Shown: positions 45,808 through 54,689 of the stretch, piece by piece
Layout: the number at the start of each line of letters is the position of its first letter
How positions within the stretch are numbered: the stretch's first letter is position 1
Assembly: GCF_037991315.1 (NCBI RefSeq)
Contig: NZ_CP150300.1
Coordinates: 868,001-932,000 of the forward strand
DNA: 64,000 nt
Direction of reading: 5' to 3'
Source: Paenibacillus sp. FSL H8-0079
GTDB lineage: Bacteria > Bacillota > Bacilli > Paenibacillales > Paenibacillaceae
The notes under the pieces: model-generated
Seen by the model: the letters and a program-made list of their open reading frames with translations, nothing else
What the model was told of the DNA's origin: nothing
Databases searched by the model: none
Position numbers and translations under genes: made by a program

Positions 45808-47988
45808 TTGTCCAAACCAACCAAAGGCTCCTTTACACTACCGGGAGAATCCGGTTATGAGGCACTGACGCTGGAACTTGCCAATCGCTGGGGTGCCGAT
45901 GTGATCCGTGACAGTGACGGTACGAAATTGTCCGATGAGATTATCAATGCCGGATATGGCATCTATTCAACCATTTGCATTATTCGGGATCATAATGAAT
46001 GGGCATCCCGTAATCTGGATAAGCTGCAGCAATGTTTTCTCATTACGAATCCGAAGGTTGCTGTGCAAGATTATGTATCCATCTATCTAATGGAGGACTT
46101 CTTCGCTGAACAATTCAGGGTGAATGATTCCAAAGAAGCGTTTAAATATTGGCAAGTTTATGATCGAACGACTGGGGAAGAGGTACCTAGAGGACAGTGG
46201 AATTATGAAAGGGAATCTGGCAATGTTGTCATTACTGGTGTTGCTCCTTGGCATAAATACACGGTGAGTTTCATGGTTTATCGGATATGGGAAGAGATTT
46301 CCATGTACAATCACACGACGAATAATTGGGACAAAGAGCATCTGATGCAGATTGACCCGATATATACAGACACCCAAACCTATTTGCTGGATTGGATGGA
46401 AAACTGGTGCCAAGGCCACCCGGAAACAACGGTTGTACGTTTTACGTCCCTATTTTATAACTTCGCCTGGATCTGGGGCAGTGATGAGCGGAATCGCCAT
46501 CTGTTCTCGGATTGGGGTTCATACGATTTCACGGTAAGTTCGAGAGCGCTGGATCTGTTTGCTCAAAAATATGGGTACTCACTCTCCGCCGAGGACTTTG
46601 TAAATGGCGGTAAATATCAGGTCACTCATATGCCTGCGGATCAGCGCAAACTGGACTGGATGGCATTTATCAATGATTTTGTGATTGAATTCGGTAAAAA
46701 GTTGATTGATATTGTGCACAAACATGACAAGCTGGCGTATGTCTTCTATGATGACAGCTGGGTAGGCATGGAGCCGTACAATGATCGCTTTGAGGAATTT
46801 GGATTCGACGGTATGATCAAATGTGTGTTCTCCGGTTATGAGGCAAGAATGTGCTCAGGCGTTAAGGTTGATACCCATGAGATTCGCTTGCATCCATATT
46901 TGTTCCCAGTTGGCTTAGGCGGACTTCCTACCTTCAAGGAGGGCGGAGATCCAACCCTGGATACGAAGAAATATTGGATTAATATTCGGCGTGCGTTGCT
47001 TCGGGAGTCGATTGACCGGATTGGACTAGGTGGATATTTGCATCTGGTTGAGCCTTACCCGGACTTTGTGGATTATATCGAGAAGATTGCCCATGAATTC
47101 AGGGAAATGAAAGAGCTGCATCAAGAGGGAAAACCATATCAGATCAAGACAAAGGTAGCCGTTTTGCATAGCTGGGGCAAGTTAAGATCGTGGACCTTGT
47201 CCGGTCATTTTCATGAAACGCATATGCATGATCTGATTCATGTGAATGAGGCGTTATCGGGTTTACCGATCGAGGTCCAATTCATTGATTTTGATGATAT
47301 TCGTCAGGGTGCATTGAAGGATGTGGATGTCGTCATTAATGCGGGTTCCGCTGGTTCTGCCTGGAGTGGTGGAGAGCATTGGAATGACCACCAAGGTGTA
47401 GACATCCTGACCCAGTGGGTGTACGAGGGCGGTACCTTTATGGGTATCAACCAGCCTTCAGCAATTGAAGGGTACGACAGCTTTTTCAGAATGGCGCATG
47501 TGCTTGGGGTAGATGAGGATACAGGTGCAAGAGTTGTTCATGGAAAATGGTCGTATGAGGTTGGGGATGAGCATGGTTTGGTACCGGAAGATGCTAATAT
47601 CGCATCAAAAGGTAAAGGTAACATATATCTTACGGATGGGACAGCCAAAGTATTGCACGAGACAGATGGCAACATTACATTGTCCACGCATACTTTCGGT
47701 AAAGGGCAAGGCATCTACTTGTCTTCATTCGAATTCAATTGGGAAAATACGAGATTGCTGCAGAATCTAATTCGTTTTGCCGGGAATGAAGTGGGTGAGG
47801 CGAAGTATGTTCCAGATAACTTATATACTGAGTGTGCTTACTACCCTGAGAGCAACATATTGGTTGTGATAAATAATAGTGATCAGGTTCAATCCACAAC
47901 GATTGATACGGAGCATGGAAAACAAACTGTAGAATTAGATCCGTATGATACGGTGATTACCAAGATTGGCTTAATTAAATCAGTGTAG
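45808..47988 (+). CDS. GH112 phosphorylase, galactosyl-rhamnose or galacto-N-biose type
   Basis: The 726-residue protein starts with TTG 45808 behind AGGGAGGG. It belongs to GH112, inverting phosphorylases that split beta-galactosides with phosphate to give galactose 1-phosphate. Conserved stretches are FTLPGESGYEALTLELANRW at the N-terminus, RFTSLFYNFAWIWGSDERNR, and AYVFYDDSWVGMEPYNDRFE with the probable catalytic Asp. No signal peptide is seen. GH112 includes lacto-N-biose/galacto-N-biose phosphorylase and D-galactosyl-beta-1,4-L-rhamnose phosphorylase. The GH105 neighbour favours the last, because beta-1,4-galactose on rhamnose is a feature of rhamnogalacturonan I. The specificity cannot be settled from motifs alone. 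Confidence 0.88.
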   Translation: MSKPTKGSFTLPGESGYEALTLELANRWGADVIRDSDGTKLSDEIINAGYGIYSTICIIRDHNEWASRNLDKLQQCFLITNPKVAVQDYVSIYLMEDFFAEQFRVNDSKEAFKYWQVYDRTTGEEVPRGQWNYERESGNVVITGVAPWHKYTVSFMVYRIWEEISMYNHTTNNWDKEHLMQIDPIYTDTQTYLLDWMENWCQGHPETTVVRFTSLFYNFAWIWGSDERNRHLFSDWGSYDFTVSSRALDLFAQKYGYSLSAEDFVNGGKYQVTHMPADQRKLDWMAFINDFVIEFGKKLIDIVHKHDKLAYVFYDDSWVGMEPYNDRFEEFGFDGMIKCVFSGYEARMCSGVKVDTHEIRLHPYLFPVGLGGLPTFKEGGDPTLDTKKYWINIRRALLRESIDRIGLGGYLHLVEPYPDFVDYIEKIAHEFREMKELHQEGKPYQIKTKVAVLHSWGKLRSWTLSGHFHETHMHDLIHVNEALSGLPIEVQFIDFDDIRQGALKDVDVVINAGSAGSAWSGGEHWNDHQGVDILTQWVYEGGTFMGINQPSAIEGYDSFFRMAHVLGVDEDTGARVVHGKWSYEVGDEHGLVPEDANIASKGKGNIYLTDGTAKVLHETDGNITLSTHTFGKGQGIYLSSFEFNWENTRLLQNLIRFAGNEVGEAKYVPDNLYTECAYYPESNILVVINNSDQVQSTTIDTEHGKQTVELDPYDTVITKIGLIKSV

Positions 47989-48017
47989 GAACGGATAGTA
48001 GTTCTATTTCATAACGA

Positions 48018-48062
48018 AAAAAGCTCAAGCCTGCGGCGATCAGCCAATGCTTGAGCTTTTGT
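48018..48062 (+). terminator. Terminator of the GH105-GH112 operon
   Basis: AAAAAGCTCAAGC (48018-48030) pairs with GCTTGAGCTTTT (48049-48060) around an 18-base loop and leads into TTTTGTT. Confidence 0.88.
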
Positions 48063-48227
48063 TGTATTCAGTGTCTATTAAAGCCTGTATTCCCGACTGG
48101 ATTGATAAGTTAAATGCGTATTATACAAGAAATTTTATGGAAATGCAAGAGGAAAAAGATTGCTTTTACGTAGGCTATCGTTTATTCTAAAAAAAGGAAG
48201 TCTACTACATTTTAATAGGAGGTACGG

Positions 48228-48449
48228 ATGATGGAAAATATGATGATGATGAACATGATGATGAATATGTGCATGGAAGAAATGATGTGCAAAATGAAAT
48301 CCATGAAGATGATGATGGAATGTATGGAAGACAAGAGCATGATGGAAGGCATGGATATGAATAAAATGATGTCCTGCATACAAGAGTGCGACGAAATGAT
48401 GACCACTATGATGGGCATGATGAGTAACATGAAGAAAGCATCCATGTAA
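48228..48449 (+). CDS. Met-rich, Cys-containing small protein
   Basis: This 73-residue protein contains 33 Met and 5 Cys; it opens MMENMMMMNMMMNMCMEEMM. AGGAGG lies 5 nt before the ATG, which argues for real translation. Met-xx-Met and Met-Cys patterns resemble soft-metal (copper(I), silver) binding sequences. There is no signal peptide or hydrophobic helix of normal composition, so a cytoplasmic metal buffer or a methionine-based oxidant sink is possible. It is not a known family to me. The remaining residues are mainly Glu, Lys and Asp, and the sequence should be helical. It is flanked by a terminator upstream and a convergent gene downstream, so it is monocistronic. Confidence 0.8.
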   Translation: MMENMMMMNMMMNMCMEEMMCKMKSMKMMMECMEDKSMMEGMDMNKMMSCIQECDEMMTTMMGMMSNMKKASM

Positions 48450-48590
48450 TTCATTGATTACAAGTTCGATTTGTAAAGCTGGCGGGCTTTACAACTCTGC
48501 TGCAGAACAGTTCACTGTATGCAGTCCAAAGAATAGTAAGCCTTTTAATAGGGCGGGTTGAGCAGACGAACTGCAGACCGGCTTTTTTTC

Positions 48591-48914
48591 TTATTTATAT
48601 TGAAGAATCTTCCGCGATACATCGATCCGCATCAGCTTTAATTTGAACCATTGCTCCTGTAAGGATTCCGTCTGGTATCCTTCTGAAGCGACTCTTAGCT
48701 TGCTGAAAATATCCACCAGTTGCTTATTAATTCGGTCATAGCTTATAAGCAATTCACGGAGCAGTATAGCTTTCCGTTCTTTCTCCAGCAACGCATCTTT
48801 CTGATCACGAAGCTTTCTGAGAATATCTTCAGCCCATTCCGAGTCTTCTATTGTACGGGCAAAATTATATAAGTCCAAATAATCGTTAACCCAAGTTTGT
48901 GTCAAAGAATCCAT
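48591..48914 (-). CDS. Hypothetical helical protein, 107 residues
   Basis: The start is uncertain. ATG 48914 has GGAG 11 nt upstream, while a GTG at 48926 is only 1-2 nt from the same site; I prefer the ATG. The protein is all-helical and charged (EDILRKLRDQKDALLEKERK, then LLRELLISYDRINKQLVDIF), with heptad-like spacing that suggests a coiled coil. No signal, membrane segment or known domain is seen. It converges on the Met-rich gene and shares the 140-bp gap between them, which has only a weak hairpin. Confidence 0.6.
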   Translation of the reverse strand: MDSLTQTWVNDYLDLYNFARTIEDSEWAEDILRKLRDQKDALLEKERKAILLRELLISYDRINKQLVDIFSKLRVASEGYQTESLQEQWFKLKLMRIDVSRKILQYK

Positions 48915-49026
48915 GGCGTTATTCACTCCAGTCAGCTACGCTTTTCTATATACCGAGTATTATACCCGGAATAATATAATTTACAAGTAGTGAATGAGAA
49001 TTTTCTGGATTTTATCCGTTGTAGTC

Positions 49027-49971
49027 TTATATATGCGATTCATGTGATACATGTTTAATGATATTAATGATTTTGTGCTTAGCGTCTTTGGCTTCAGGAA
49101 TCGGATACAGTACGAAGACGTGGTTCATTTTGGGATAAACGAAAGTATGATGGTCAATGCCTTGGTCCGTCAGCTTTTTATCAAGCTGCATGTTGTCCGG
49201 AAATAAACCTTCATGGGTTCCGATGAAGATACTAATCTTGCCAAGCCCTTCGAAATCCCCGTAGATTGGACTAATCAGCGGATCGTCCAACTGTTTATCG
49301 GCTGCCCAAATCCGTCGAATCACATCATATCCTTCCACAGCCAGCATGGGATCTCTGGTCTCATAGTCGAATATCACTGGATTATCCAGAACCATATCCA
49401 CACACGGTGATAATAGAATAATGTCTTTCGGCTGAGGAAGAGAATGCATCTTCAGGTAATGTGCAAGACTTAGCGAGATATTTCCTCCTGCTGAATCTCC
49501 CATAATAGTTAGCTGTAAGGGACTTTTTATGGATGCAATGATATCGCGATACAGATTTAGAAGTTTGGGATACGTATGCTGATAGTTGAAGTGTGGCAAT
49601 TTGGGATAGATGGGGGCAATCACTTTGGCATTCAGTGCCTGAGCCATATGATCCATGAACTTCCAATGAAAAGACAGTGGTTGATGCGTATGGGCACCTC
49701 CATGGATATAGAGAATCACCCGTTGTTCAGGGGAACTCTGGTCATTTAAAGTAAATACCTGCATGTCTTCATAGGAACGCTCCTTCATAGGCGAAGTTAA
49801 TTTAACTTTACCTAATTGATAGGGCTTAATGTTCTCAACGCCCATGTGCTCCAGATGTTTCTGCGTAAGTTCCCGTGTCGATAGATTTTTCTTGGTATCT
49901 AATGTTCCGATGTATTTTTCTAATAGATAGCTCGTTACAGAGCGTCTTTTATTATAAATTTGTATGCTCAT
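49027..49971 (-). CDS. Alpha/beta hydrolase, hormone-sensitive-lipase-like esterase
   Basis: The 314-residue cytoplasmic protein has the oxyanion motif HGGAHTHQ (HGGG variant), the nucleophile elbow GDSAGGNISLSLA, the acid in IGTHEGLFPDNMQLD and the catalytic His in VYPKMNHVFVLYP. This order is that of HSL/GDSAG-type esterases that hydrolyse short acyl esters. AGAGGA precedes the ATG by 11 nt. There is no export signal. The gene is alone and divergent from an ArsR-type regulator gene. Confidence 0.9.
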   Translation of the reverse strand: MSIQIYNKRRSVTSYLLEKYIGTLDTKKNLSTRELTQKHLEHMGVENIKPYQLGKVKLTSPMKERSYEDMQVFTLNDQSSPEQRVILYIHGGAHTHQPLSFHWKFMDHMAQALNAKVIAPIYPKLPHFNYQHTYPKLLNLYRDIIASIKSPLQLTIMGDSAGGNISLSLAHYLKMHSLPQPKDIILLSPCVDMVLDNPVIFDYETRDPMLAVEGYDVIRRIWAADKQLDDPLISPIYGDFEGLGKISIFIGTHEGLFPDNMQLDKKLTDQGIDHHTFVYPKMNHVFVLYPIPEAKDAKHKIINIIKHVSHESHI

Positions 49972-50119
49972 TTAAGGTTCGTCCTCTCATCATTGAAGGT
50001 TGATATGTACAGTATAAAGGTTGAAGTATACTTCAAGGTCAAGGCTGTTATGTAGCAGGTGCCGATCGTTACGGTATAGAATGAAACTTATGATCGCATC
50101 TATGTTATGATCTTTATAT

Positions 50120-50135
50120 ATTCAAAAGTTTGAAT
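50120..50135 (+). promoter_or_regulatory. Palindromic operator-like site before arsR-type gene
   Basis: ATTCAAA-AG-TTTGAAT is a perfect 7-2-7 palindrome located 15 bp before the regulator start. The same ATTCAAA half-site occurs twice before the downstream transporter gene, so it is a good candidate for autoregulatory binding. Confidence 0.6.
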
Positions 50136-50150
50136 AAAGGGGTATAACGT

Positions 50151-50480
50151 ATGAATCAGAGCATACAACAGTTTAAAGCGGATTTTTTCAAAGCCTTGGC
50201 TCATCCCATGCGGATTCAGATTCTGGAGTTGCTGAGTGAAGGGGCGAAGAACGTCAACGAGTTGCAAAGTATCCTGGGGTCAGAAGGCTCCGCCGTTTCG
50301 CAACAACTGGCTGTATTACGTAGCAAAAATGTTGTACAGGGTCTGAAAGAAGGAACCACGGTCATATATTCTCTGCGAGACCCTTTGATTAAAGACTTGC
50401 TGGAGGTTGCCAAACAGATTTTTGACAATCATCTGGTCGATGCCATTTCCATGTTGGAAGATATCCGCAAAGAAACATAA
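50151..50480 (+). CDS. ArsR-family winged-helix repressor
   Basis: The 109-residue protein has the ArsR fold with the recognition helix in SEGSAVSQQLAVLRSKNVVQ and wing GLKEGTTVIYSLRD. It contains no Cys, so the usual thiol metal site (alpha-3 or alpha-5 cysteines) and the persulfide-sensing Cys pair of SqrR/BigR are both absent; the inducer must be recognised another way. AAAGGGG precedes the ATG. A palindrome just upstream suggests autoregulation. The SulP transporter gene 168 bp downstream carries related half-sites and is the probable target. Confidence 0.88.
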   Translation: MNQSIQQFKADFFKALAHPMRIQILELLSEGAKNVNELQSILGSEGSAVSQQLAVLRSKNVVQGLKEGTTVIYSLRDPLIKDLLEVAKQIFDNHLVDAISMLEDIRKET

Positions 50481-50501
50481 ACACGCGAAACAAGAGGAAC
50501 C

Positions 50502-50533
50502 GGAAGTAAGTTCAGGTAACTTCTTGTTTTTTT
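50502..50533 (+). terminator. Weak terminator between arsR-type and SulP genes
   Basis: GGAAGT pairs with ACTTC over 5 bp around an 11-base loop and is followed by TTGTTTTTTT. The short stem suggests partial termination, leaving some read-through into the transporter. Confidence 0.5.
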
Positions 50534-50606
50534 GCATGTAATCAACGTCTCAGGTGTGAGCATTACGATTGACAGGGTGCTCGCAGGGGCGTAGTCTTCT
50601 TATTAT

Positions 50607-50622
50607 ATTCAAATATTCAAAT
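50607..50622 (+). promoter_or_regulatory. Tandem ATTCAAAT half-sites before the SulP gene
   Basis: Two directly repeated 8-mers, ATTCAAAT (50607-50614 and 50615-50622), repeat the half-site of the palindrome at 50120-50135. They lie about 27 bp before the transporter start, where a repressor would block transcription. Confidence 0.5.
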
Positions 50623-50648
50623 ATATGAAGAAAAGAAGGTTAAGTCAG

Positions 50649-52424
50649 ATGAAATGCATGGGGAGATATGCGGGGTACAATGGTTCTGCTTTTCGGAAGG
50701 ATCTGTTATCAGGGTTAATTGTAGGTATTATTGCGATTCCACTCGGTATGGCGTTTGCTATCGCTTCCGGGGTCAAACCGGAGTATGGCTTGTATACAAC
50801 GGTGATCGCAGGGATTCTCATTTCCTTGCTAGGAGGTTCCAAGTTCCAGATTGGCGGCCCGACAGGGGCATTCATTCCGATCCTCTTCGCCATTGTGATG
50901 CAGTATGGATATGAGAATTTACTGATTGCCGGTATCATGGCTGGAGTAATGCTTGTAGTGATGGGACTTTTTAAGCTTGGGGCTTTAATCAAGTTTATCC
51001 CACGACCCGTGACCATTGGATTTACGGCAGGTATTGCCGTTATTATTTTCAGTGGGCAGATTGCTAATTTTCTGGGACTAAGCGGGATTGAGAAGCATGA
51101 AGATTTCTGGTCCAATATGAAAGAAATCGGGGTGCATATCTCAACCATTAATATATATAGTTTGCTGACAGCAGGCTGTTGTCTGGCTGTTATTCTGCTT
51201 GTGCCGAGATTTGCACCGAAGGTGCCTGCATCACTGGTAGGTCTGGTGCTATCGACGGTAGTCGCAGCGTTGTTTTTTGAAGGGCAGGTGACTACGATCG
51301 GATCGTCCTTTGGTGCGATACCAAGCTCCTTGCCTCAATTTCATGTGCCTGAGATTACGTGGGAGCGAATCGTAAACTTGCTACAACCCGCTTTTGTCAT
51401 CGCCATGTTGGGCGGAATCGAATCATTGTTGTCTGCTGTTGTGGCCGATGGCATGACCGGAAGTCGCCATAACAGCAATCGGGAGCTTATTGGACAGGGG
51501 ATTGCTAATATAGTAACACCGTTATTTGGTGGTATTCCTGCAACAGGAGCGATTGCACGTACGGCAACGAATATTAAATCTGGAGCTGTATCACCATTGT
51601 CTGGGGTTATTCATGGTGTAGTAGTCCTACTAGTAATTATTCTGTTCGCGCCATATGCTTCCCATATTCCACTTGCCAGTATGGCTCCAGTCCTGATGAT
51701 GGTGGCTTGGAATATGAGTGAACGGAGATCGTTCATGCATGTCATGAAAACCAAAACGAGCGATTCGCTCGTTTTGCTCATTACCTTTTTACTGACCGTA
51801 TTCACAAGTTTAACGACAGCTGTAGAGGTTGGGTTGATTCTGGCTGTCCTTTTATTTGTTAAGCGAATGAGTGAGATGTTGAAGGTTGCCAAAGTACTGC
51901 CCGATCCCAATCATAAACATGAGAAAGTCATGGCCCACATGGTCCACGAAGGACATGATTGTCCACAAATAAGCCTGTATACAATTGAAGGGCCGTTATT
52001 CTTTGGTGCCTCAGATAGGTTTGAGAAGTCGGTCATGGATTCGATTCATCGGCGACCAGGTATCTTGTTGTTGCGTATGGGCAAGGTGCCCTTTATGGAT
52101 ACGACAGGTGAATCCAATCTGGCCCATGTTGTCAAACATATGGAGAAATCTGGGGGGAGGATTCTACTTTCAGGCATTCAGGCACAACCTTTGGAGATGC
52201 TGAAGAGAACAGGCTTGATTGAACGGATTGGTCCTGATCATATGTTTGAACATACGGGTGAAGCCATCAATTTTGCATTAAGGCATCTGGATGATCAGAA
52301 ATGTAGAGGGTGCAAACATTTTGCATTTCGTGAATGTGCTGCATTGTCGAGCGCTGTAAGCGATCCAGAGCATATGAGCAAGCTTAATACTGGAAAGCGA
52401 GTTAATGAAAATATTCCTGTATAA
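50649..52424 (+). CDS. SulP-family anion transporter with STAS domain and Cys-rich tail
   Basis: The protein is 591 residues from ATG 50649, which has GAAGG 9 nt upstream; the ATG at 50625 has no such site. The membrane part (residues 1-400) has the SulP signature region IPLGMAFAIASGVKPEYGLY and a long run of hydrophobic helices. Residues about 425-540 are a cytoplasmic STAS domain (LLLRMGKVPFMDTTGESNLA). The final 40 residues carry a compact cysteine motif, CRGCKHFAFREC, not usual in SulP proteins and possibly metal-binding. SulP proteins move sulfate, bicarbonate or other anions; the substrate is not evident. It is paired with an ArsR-type repressor. Confidence 0.9.
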   Translation: MKCMGRYAGYNGSAFRKDLLSGLIVGIIAIPLGMAFAIASGVKPEYGLYTTVIAGILISLLGGSKFQIGGPTGAFIPILFAIVMQYGYENLLIAGIMAGVMLVVMGLFKLGALIKFIPRPVTIGFTAGIAVIIFSGQIANFLGLSGIEKHEDFWSNMKEIGVHISTINIYSLLTAGCCLAVILLVPRFAPKVPASLVGLVLSTVVAALFFEGQVTTIGSSFGAIPSSLPQFHVPEITWERIVNLLQPAFVIAMLGGIESLLSAVVADGMTGSRHNSNRELIGQGIANIVTPLFGGIPATGAIARTATNIKSGAVSPLSGVIHGVVVLLVIILFAPYASHIPLASMAPVLMMVAWNMSERRSFMHVMKTKTSDSLVLLITFLLTVFTSLTTAVEVGLILAVLLFVKRMSEMLKVAKVLPDPNHKHEKVMAHMVHEGHDCPQISLYTIEGPLFFGASDRFEKSVMDSIHRRPGILLLRMGKVPFMDTTGESNLAHVVKHMEKSGGRILLSGIQAQPLEMLKRTGLIERIGPDHMFEHTGEAINFALRHLDDQKCRGCKHFAFRECAALSSAVSDPEHMSKLNTGKRVNENIPV

Positions 52425-52559
52425 TCCGCTGAAGAGATCGTGTTAAAATATATATTCTGGAAAATAAATGAAAAATATACTATGTTATAGATTGATAGGT
52501 GAAATATCACATCGTTCATCAGAAGAGAAAGAAGCATATTAAACTGAAGGAGCAACCAT

Positions 52560-53549
52560 ATGTCCATCCAACCGACTGCTTTACGTTCAGTGCTTAATCC
52601 TAGGTACCTTGAGTCTGCATTGAGGGATCAGTATGATATTGGAACATGGGAAGAATGTTTATTTTGGCTTAGAGGATTGAATGATACCTATCGGGTTCGC
52701 ACGTCTACTGGCATGTATATTCTCCGGATCTACCGCACTGAAATTGCGGAGGCAGATGTTCAGTACGAACTATCGCTGTTGTCTCAACTGAAGAACGTTC
52801 TAGCTTCTGCGGAATACACCGACATTGGAGAATACATCGAGAAGAAAGATCATACGGGATATACGGTGTTGGAGGCTGCGGAAGGCAAGCGGGTTGCTGT
52901 GATGTTTCGGTATATTGAGGGTACCGAGAACAACCTGGAGGATGAGGAGTCCTGTTACGCCTTTGGTCAATCTGCCGCTGAATTGCATAAGGCAATGGAT
53001 CAGGTGACCGTGGAGCTGCCACGTTATGAGCTGGATTTGAAGTTCCTTGTTGATGAGCCGCTTGAGGGAATCATCAACTACATCGGTGAGAACAATGAAG
53101 CAGCAGCATTTCTTCAAACGTTTGCAAGAACATTAAAAGAGCGCATTGTTGCCGTCACTAATCAAGGTCTTGACTTCGGCTTGTGTCATGGCGATATGCA
53201 TGGGAATAATAATGCTTTTCAACAGGATCATCAGTTTATCCATTATGACTTCGAGTGGGCAGCCAAAGGCTGGCGTGCCTATGATTTAGCTCAAGTGAAA
53301 GTTCGAAAAAGACAGTCTGATGAGCGAAAAGCAGCATTATGGGATGCGCTAATGGCAGGATATCGTTCAGTCAGAAGTTTCTCTGCTGAAGATGAACAGG
53401 CGGTTGATCTCTTTATTGTTGCTCGCCGATTCTGGGTGATGGGTCTGGATGTTGCTTTTATTGAGAGTGATATGGGTGCGCTGGACTATGGTTCGGATTG
53501 GCTGGATAGTTTCGTGGAAGAGTTCCGGGATACGGGTATTGTATCGTAG
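52560..53549 (+). CDS. Phosphotransferase of the aminoglycoside/homoserine kinase-like family
   Basis: The 329-residue protein begins at ATG 52560 behind AAGGAG. The kinase-like fold is marked by the catalytic loop FGLCHGDMHGNNNAFQQDHQ (Asp of HGD) and the metal-binding FIHYDFEWAAKGWRAYDLAQ. Members act on small hydroxyl substrates such as aminoglycosides, homoserine or choline; the substrate is not predictable here. It is monocistronic, ending at a strong terminator shared with the convergent DUF4003 gene. Confidence 0.85.
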   Translation: MSIQPTALRSVLNPRYLESALRDQYDIGTWEECLFWLRGLNDTYRVRTSTGMYILRIYRTEIAEADVQYELSLLSQLKNVLASAEYTDIGEYIEKKDHTGYTVLEAAEGKRVAVMFRYIEGTENNLEDEESCYAFGQSAAELHKAMDQVTVELPRYELDLKFLVDEPLEGIINYIGENNEAAAFLQTFARTLKERIVAVTNQGLDFGLCHGDMHGNNNAFQQDHQFIHYDFEWAAKGWRAYDLAQVKVRKRQSDERKAALWDALMAGYRSVRSFSAEDEQAVDLFIVARRFWVMGLDVAFIESDMGALDYGSDWLDSFVEEFRDTGIVS

Positions 53550-53591
53550 TGAATGAGGAACATTATTTTAGGTTTAGACTTGAATGCTTTA

Positions 53592-53631
53592 AGACCCTTC
53601 CGAATGAACTTGAACTCGGGAGGGTCTTTTT
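53592..53631 (+). terminator. Terminator of the phosphotransferase gene
   Basis: AGACCCTTCCGA pairs with TCGGGAGGGTCT with a single G-T pair and is followed by TTTT. Confidence 0.85.
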
Positions 53632-53662
53632 CAACTCATATTGAAGGTAACATGGTCATTTG

Positions 53663-54652
53663 TTAGCTCGATGATGATGAAGCGGCAGCAGCCGATGCTG
53701 CGGCAGCTGCGGTCAAGGCGGCCTGCTGGGCGATAATAATATTCGTGATACTGGTTGAGATCGCTGTCGTAAGCACACCGTTTCGCAGATTCTCCACATG
53801 TTGAATGGCTATCAACGCAGAGGAGAACAGGAGCAACTCCTGTTTGTCAATCGACCAAGCACCGAACCCTTTTTGATTCCGTAACCAGTCATTTGTTTCC
53901 GCGACTTCATCCACTAACGAGTCTCTGTCAGAAGGCAGTAGGGAAAGGATACCGAGAGAGGGCAGTGTGTATGTTTTATCCATTCGAAGATCCCTTTTGC
54001 GAAAAGCTTCATTTAACGCAATCACACGAGCACTTGCTTCCGGGATATCATCTCCAAGAACGAGTGTCTGTGTTAACGCCTGCACACTGTTTCTGGAGGA
54101 GAACTCCGGCTTTAATTCGCCATAAAGTTGTTCCATGCGTGCCACACCGGTATCCACTTCGAGATCGGAGAGGGCTAACATGGCAGCGAAAATGTAGTCA
54201 TCCTGTCCAGTAAGGAAGCGATGCTTTGCTTTCATGCCGTCATAAAATGACTTGGCCCGCTCGACCGTAGGTTGAAACTGGTCAGGTGATACCTGAGTAG
54301 CGATCTGATAGGCGGCAATAACCAGATAATCCGAGGTGCGAAATTTGATCTCTTTCATGAGGTCATAGACATGTAGGGTATCTGCCAGCTTCGTGTTCTC
54401 ATCCGTTGTAAGGGAGAGCATGGTAGCAATACTAATAGCCGAATTACCTCTGAATGCAGAGAAGAGTTTCGTGTTTTGCTTGATCAACTCTTGGTTTTGG
54501 CGAATGGCTTCTGTATCAGCAACTTTATTCTCCGCTGCATAGAGAAAGGCACCCAGACGGTGAATCATCCCATGTTGCCATTTGAACGACTTCTTGATGA
54601 TCTGAGTGTTGGAAACGAATAATTCAACTCGTTCTGCATGATGCTGCTGCAT
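53663..54652 (-). CDS. DUF4003 protein with Ala/Ser tail
   Basis: The 329-residue protein fits the DUF4003 family of all-helical bacterial proteins without known function (LGAFLYAAENKVADTEAIRQ, SDYLVIAAYQIATQVSPDQF). GGAGG is 7 nt before the ATG. The last 25 residues are low complexity (TAAAAASAAAASSSSS), a feature whose coding GC-rich repeat may vary in length. No signal peptide is present. It is 37 bp downstream of a leucine-rich-repeat gene on the same strand and likely cotranscribed with it. Confidence 0.8.
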   Translation of the reverse strand: MQQHHAERVELFVSNTQIIKKSFKWQHGMIHRLGAFLYAAENKVADTEAIRQNQELIKQNTKLFSAFRGNSAISIATMLSLTTDENTKLADTLHVYDLMKEIKFRTSDYLVIAAYQIATQVSPDQFQPTVERAKSFYDGMKAKHRFLTGQDDYIFAAMLALSDLEVDTGVARMEQLYGELKPEFSSRNSVQALTQTLVLGDDIPEASARVIALNEAFRKRDLRMDKTYTLPSLGILSLLPSDRDSLVDEVAETNDWLRNQKGFGAWSIDKQELLLFSSALIAIQHVENLRNGVLTTAISTSITNIIIAQQAALTAAAAASAAAASSSSS

Positions 54653-54689
54653 AAGTAGACCTCCATAGTCATTGTTAGTTTATAGAATT

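Noticed and set aside
48135..48383. Histidine-rich open frame on the minus strand
   Set aside because: ATG-rich sequence read backwards gives CAT codons; it is a shadow of the Met-rich gene and has no ribosome-binding site.
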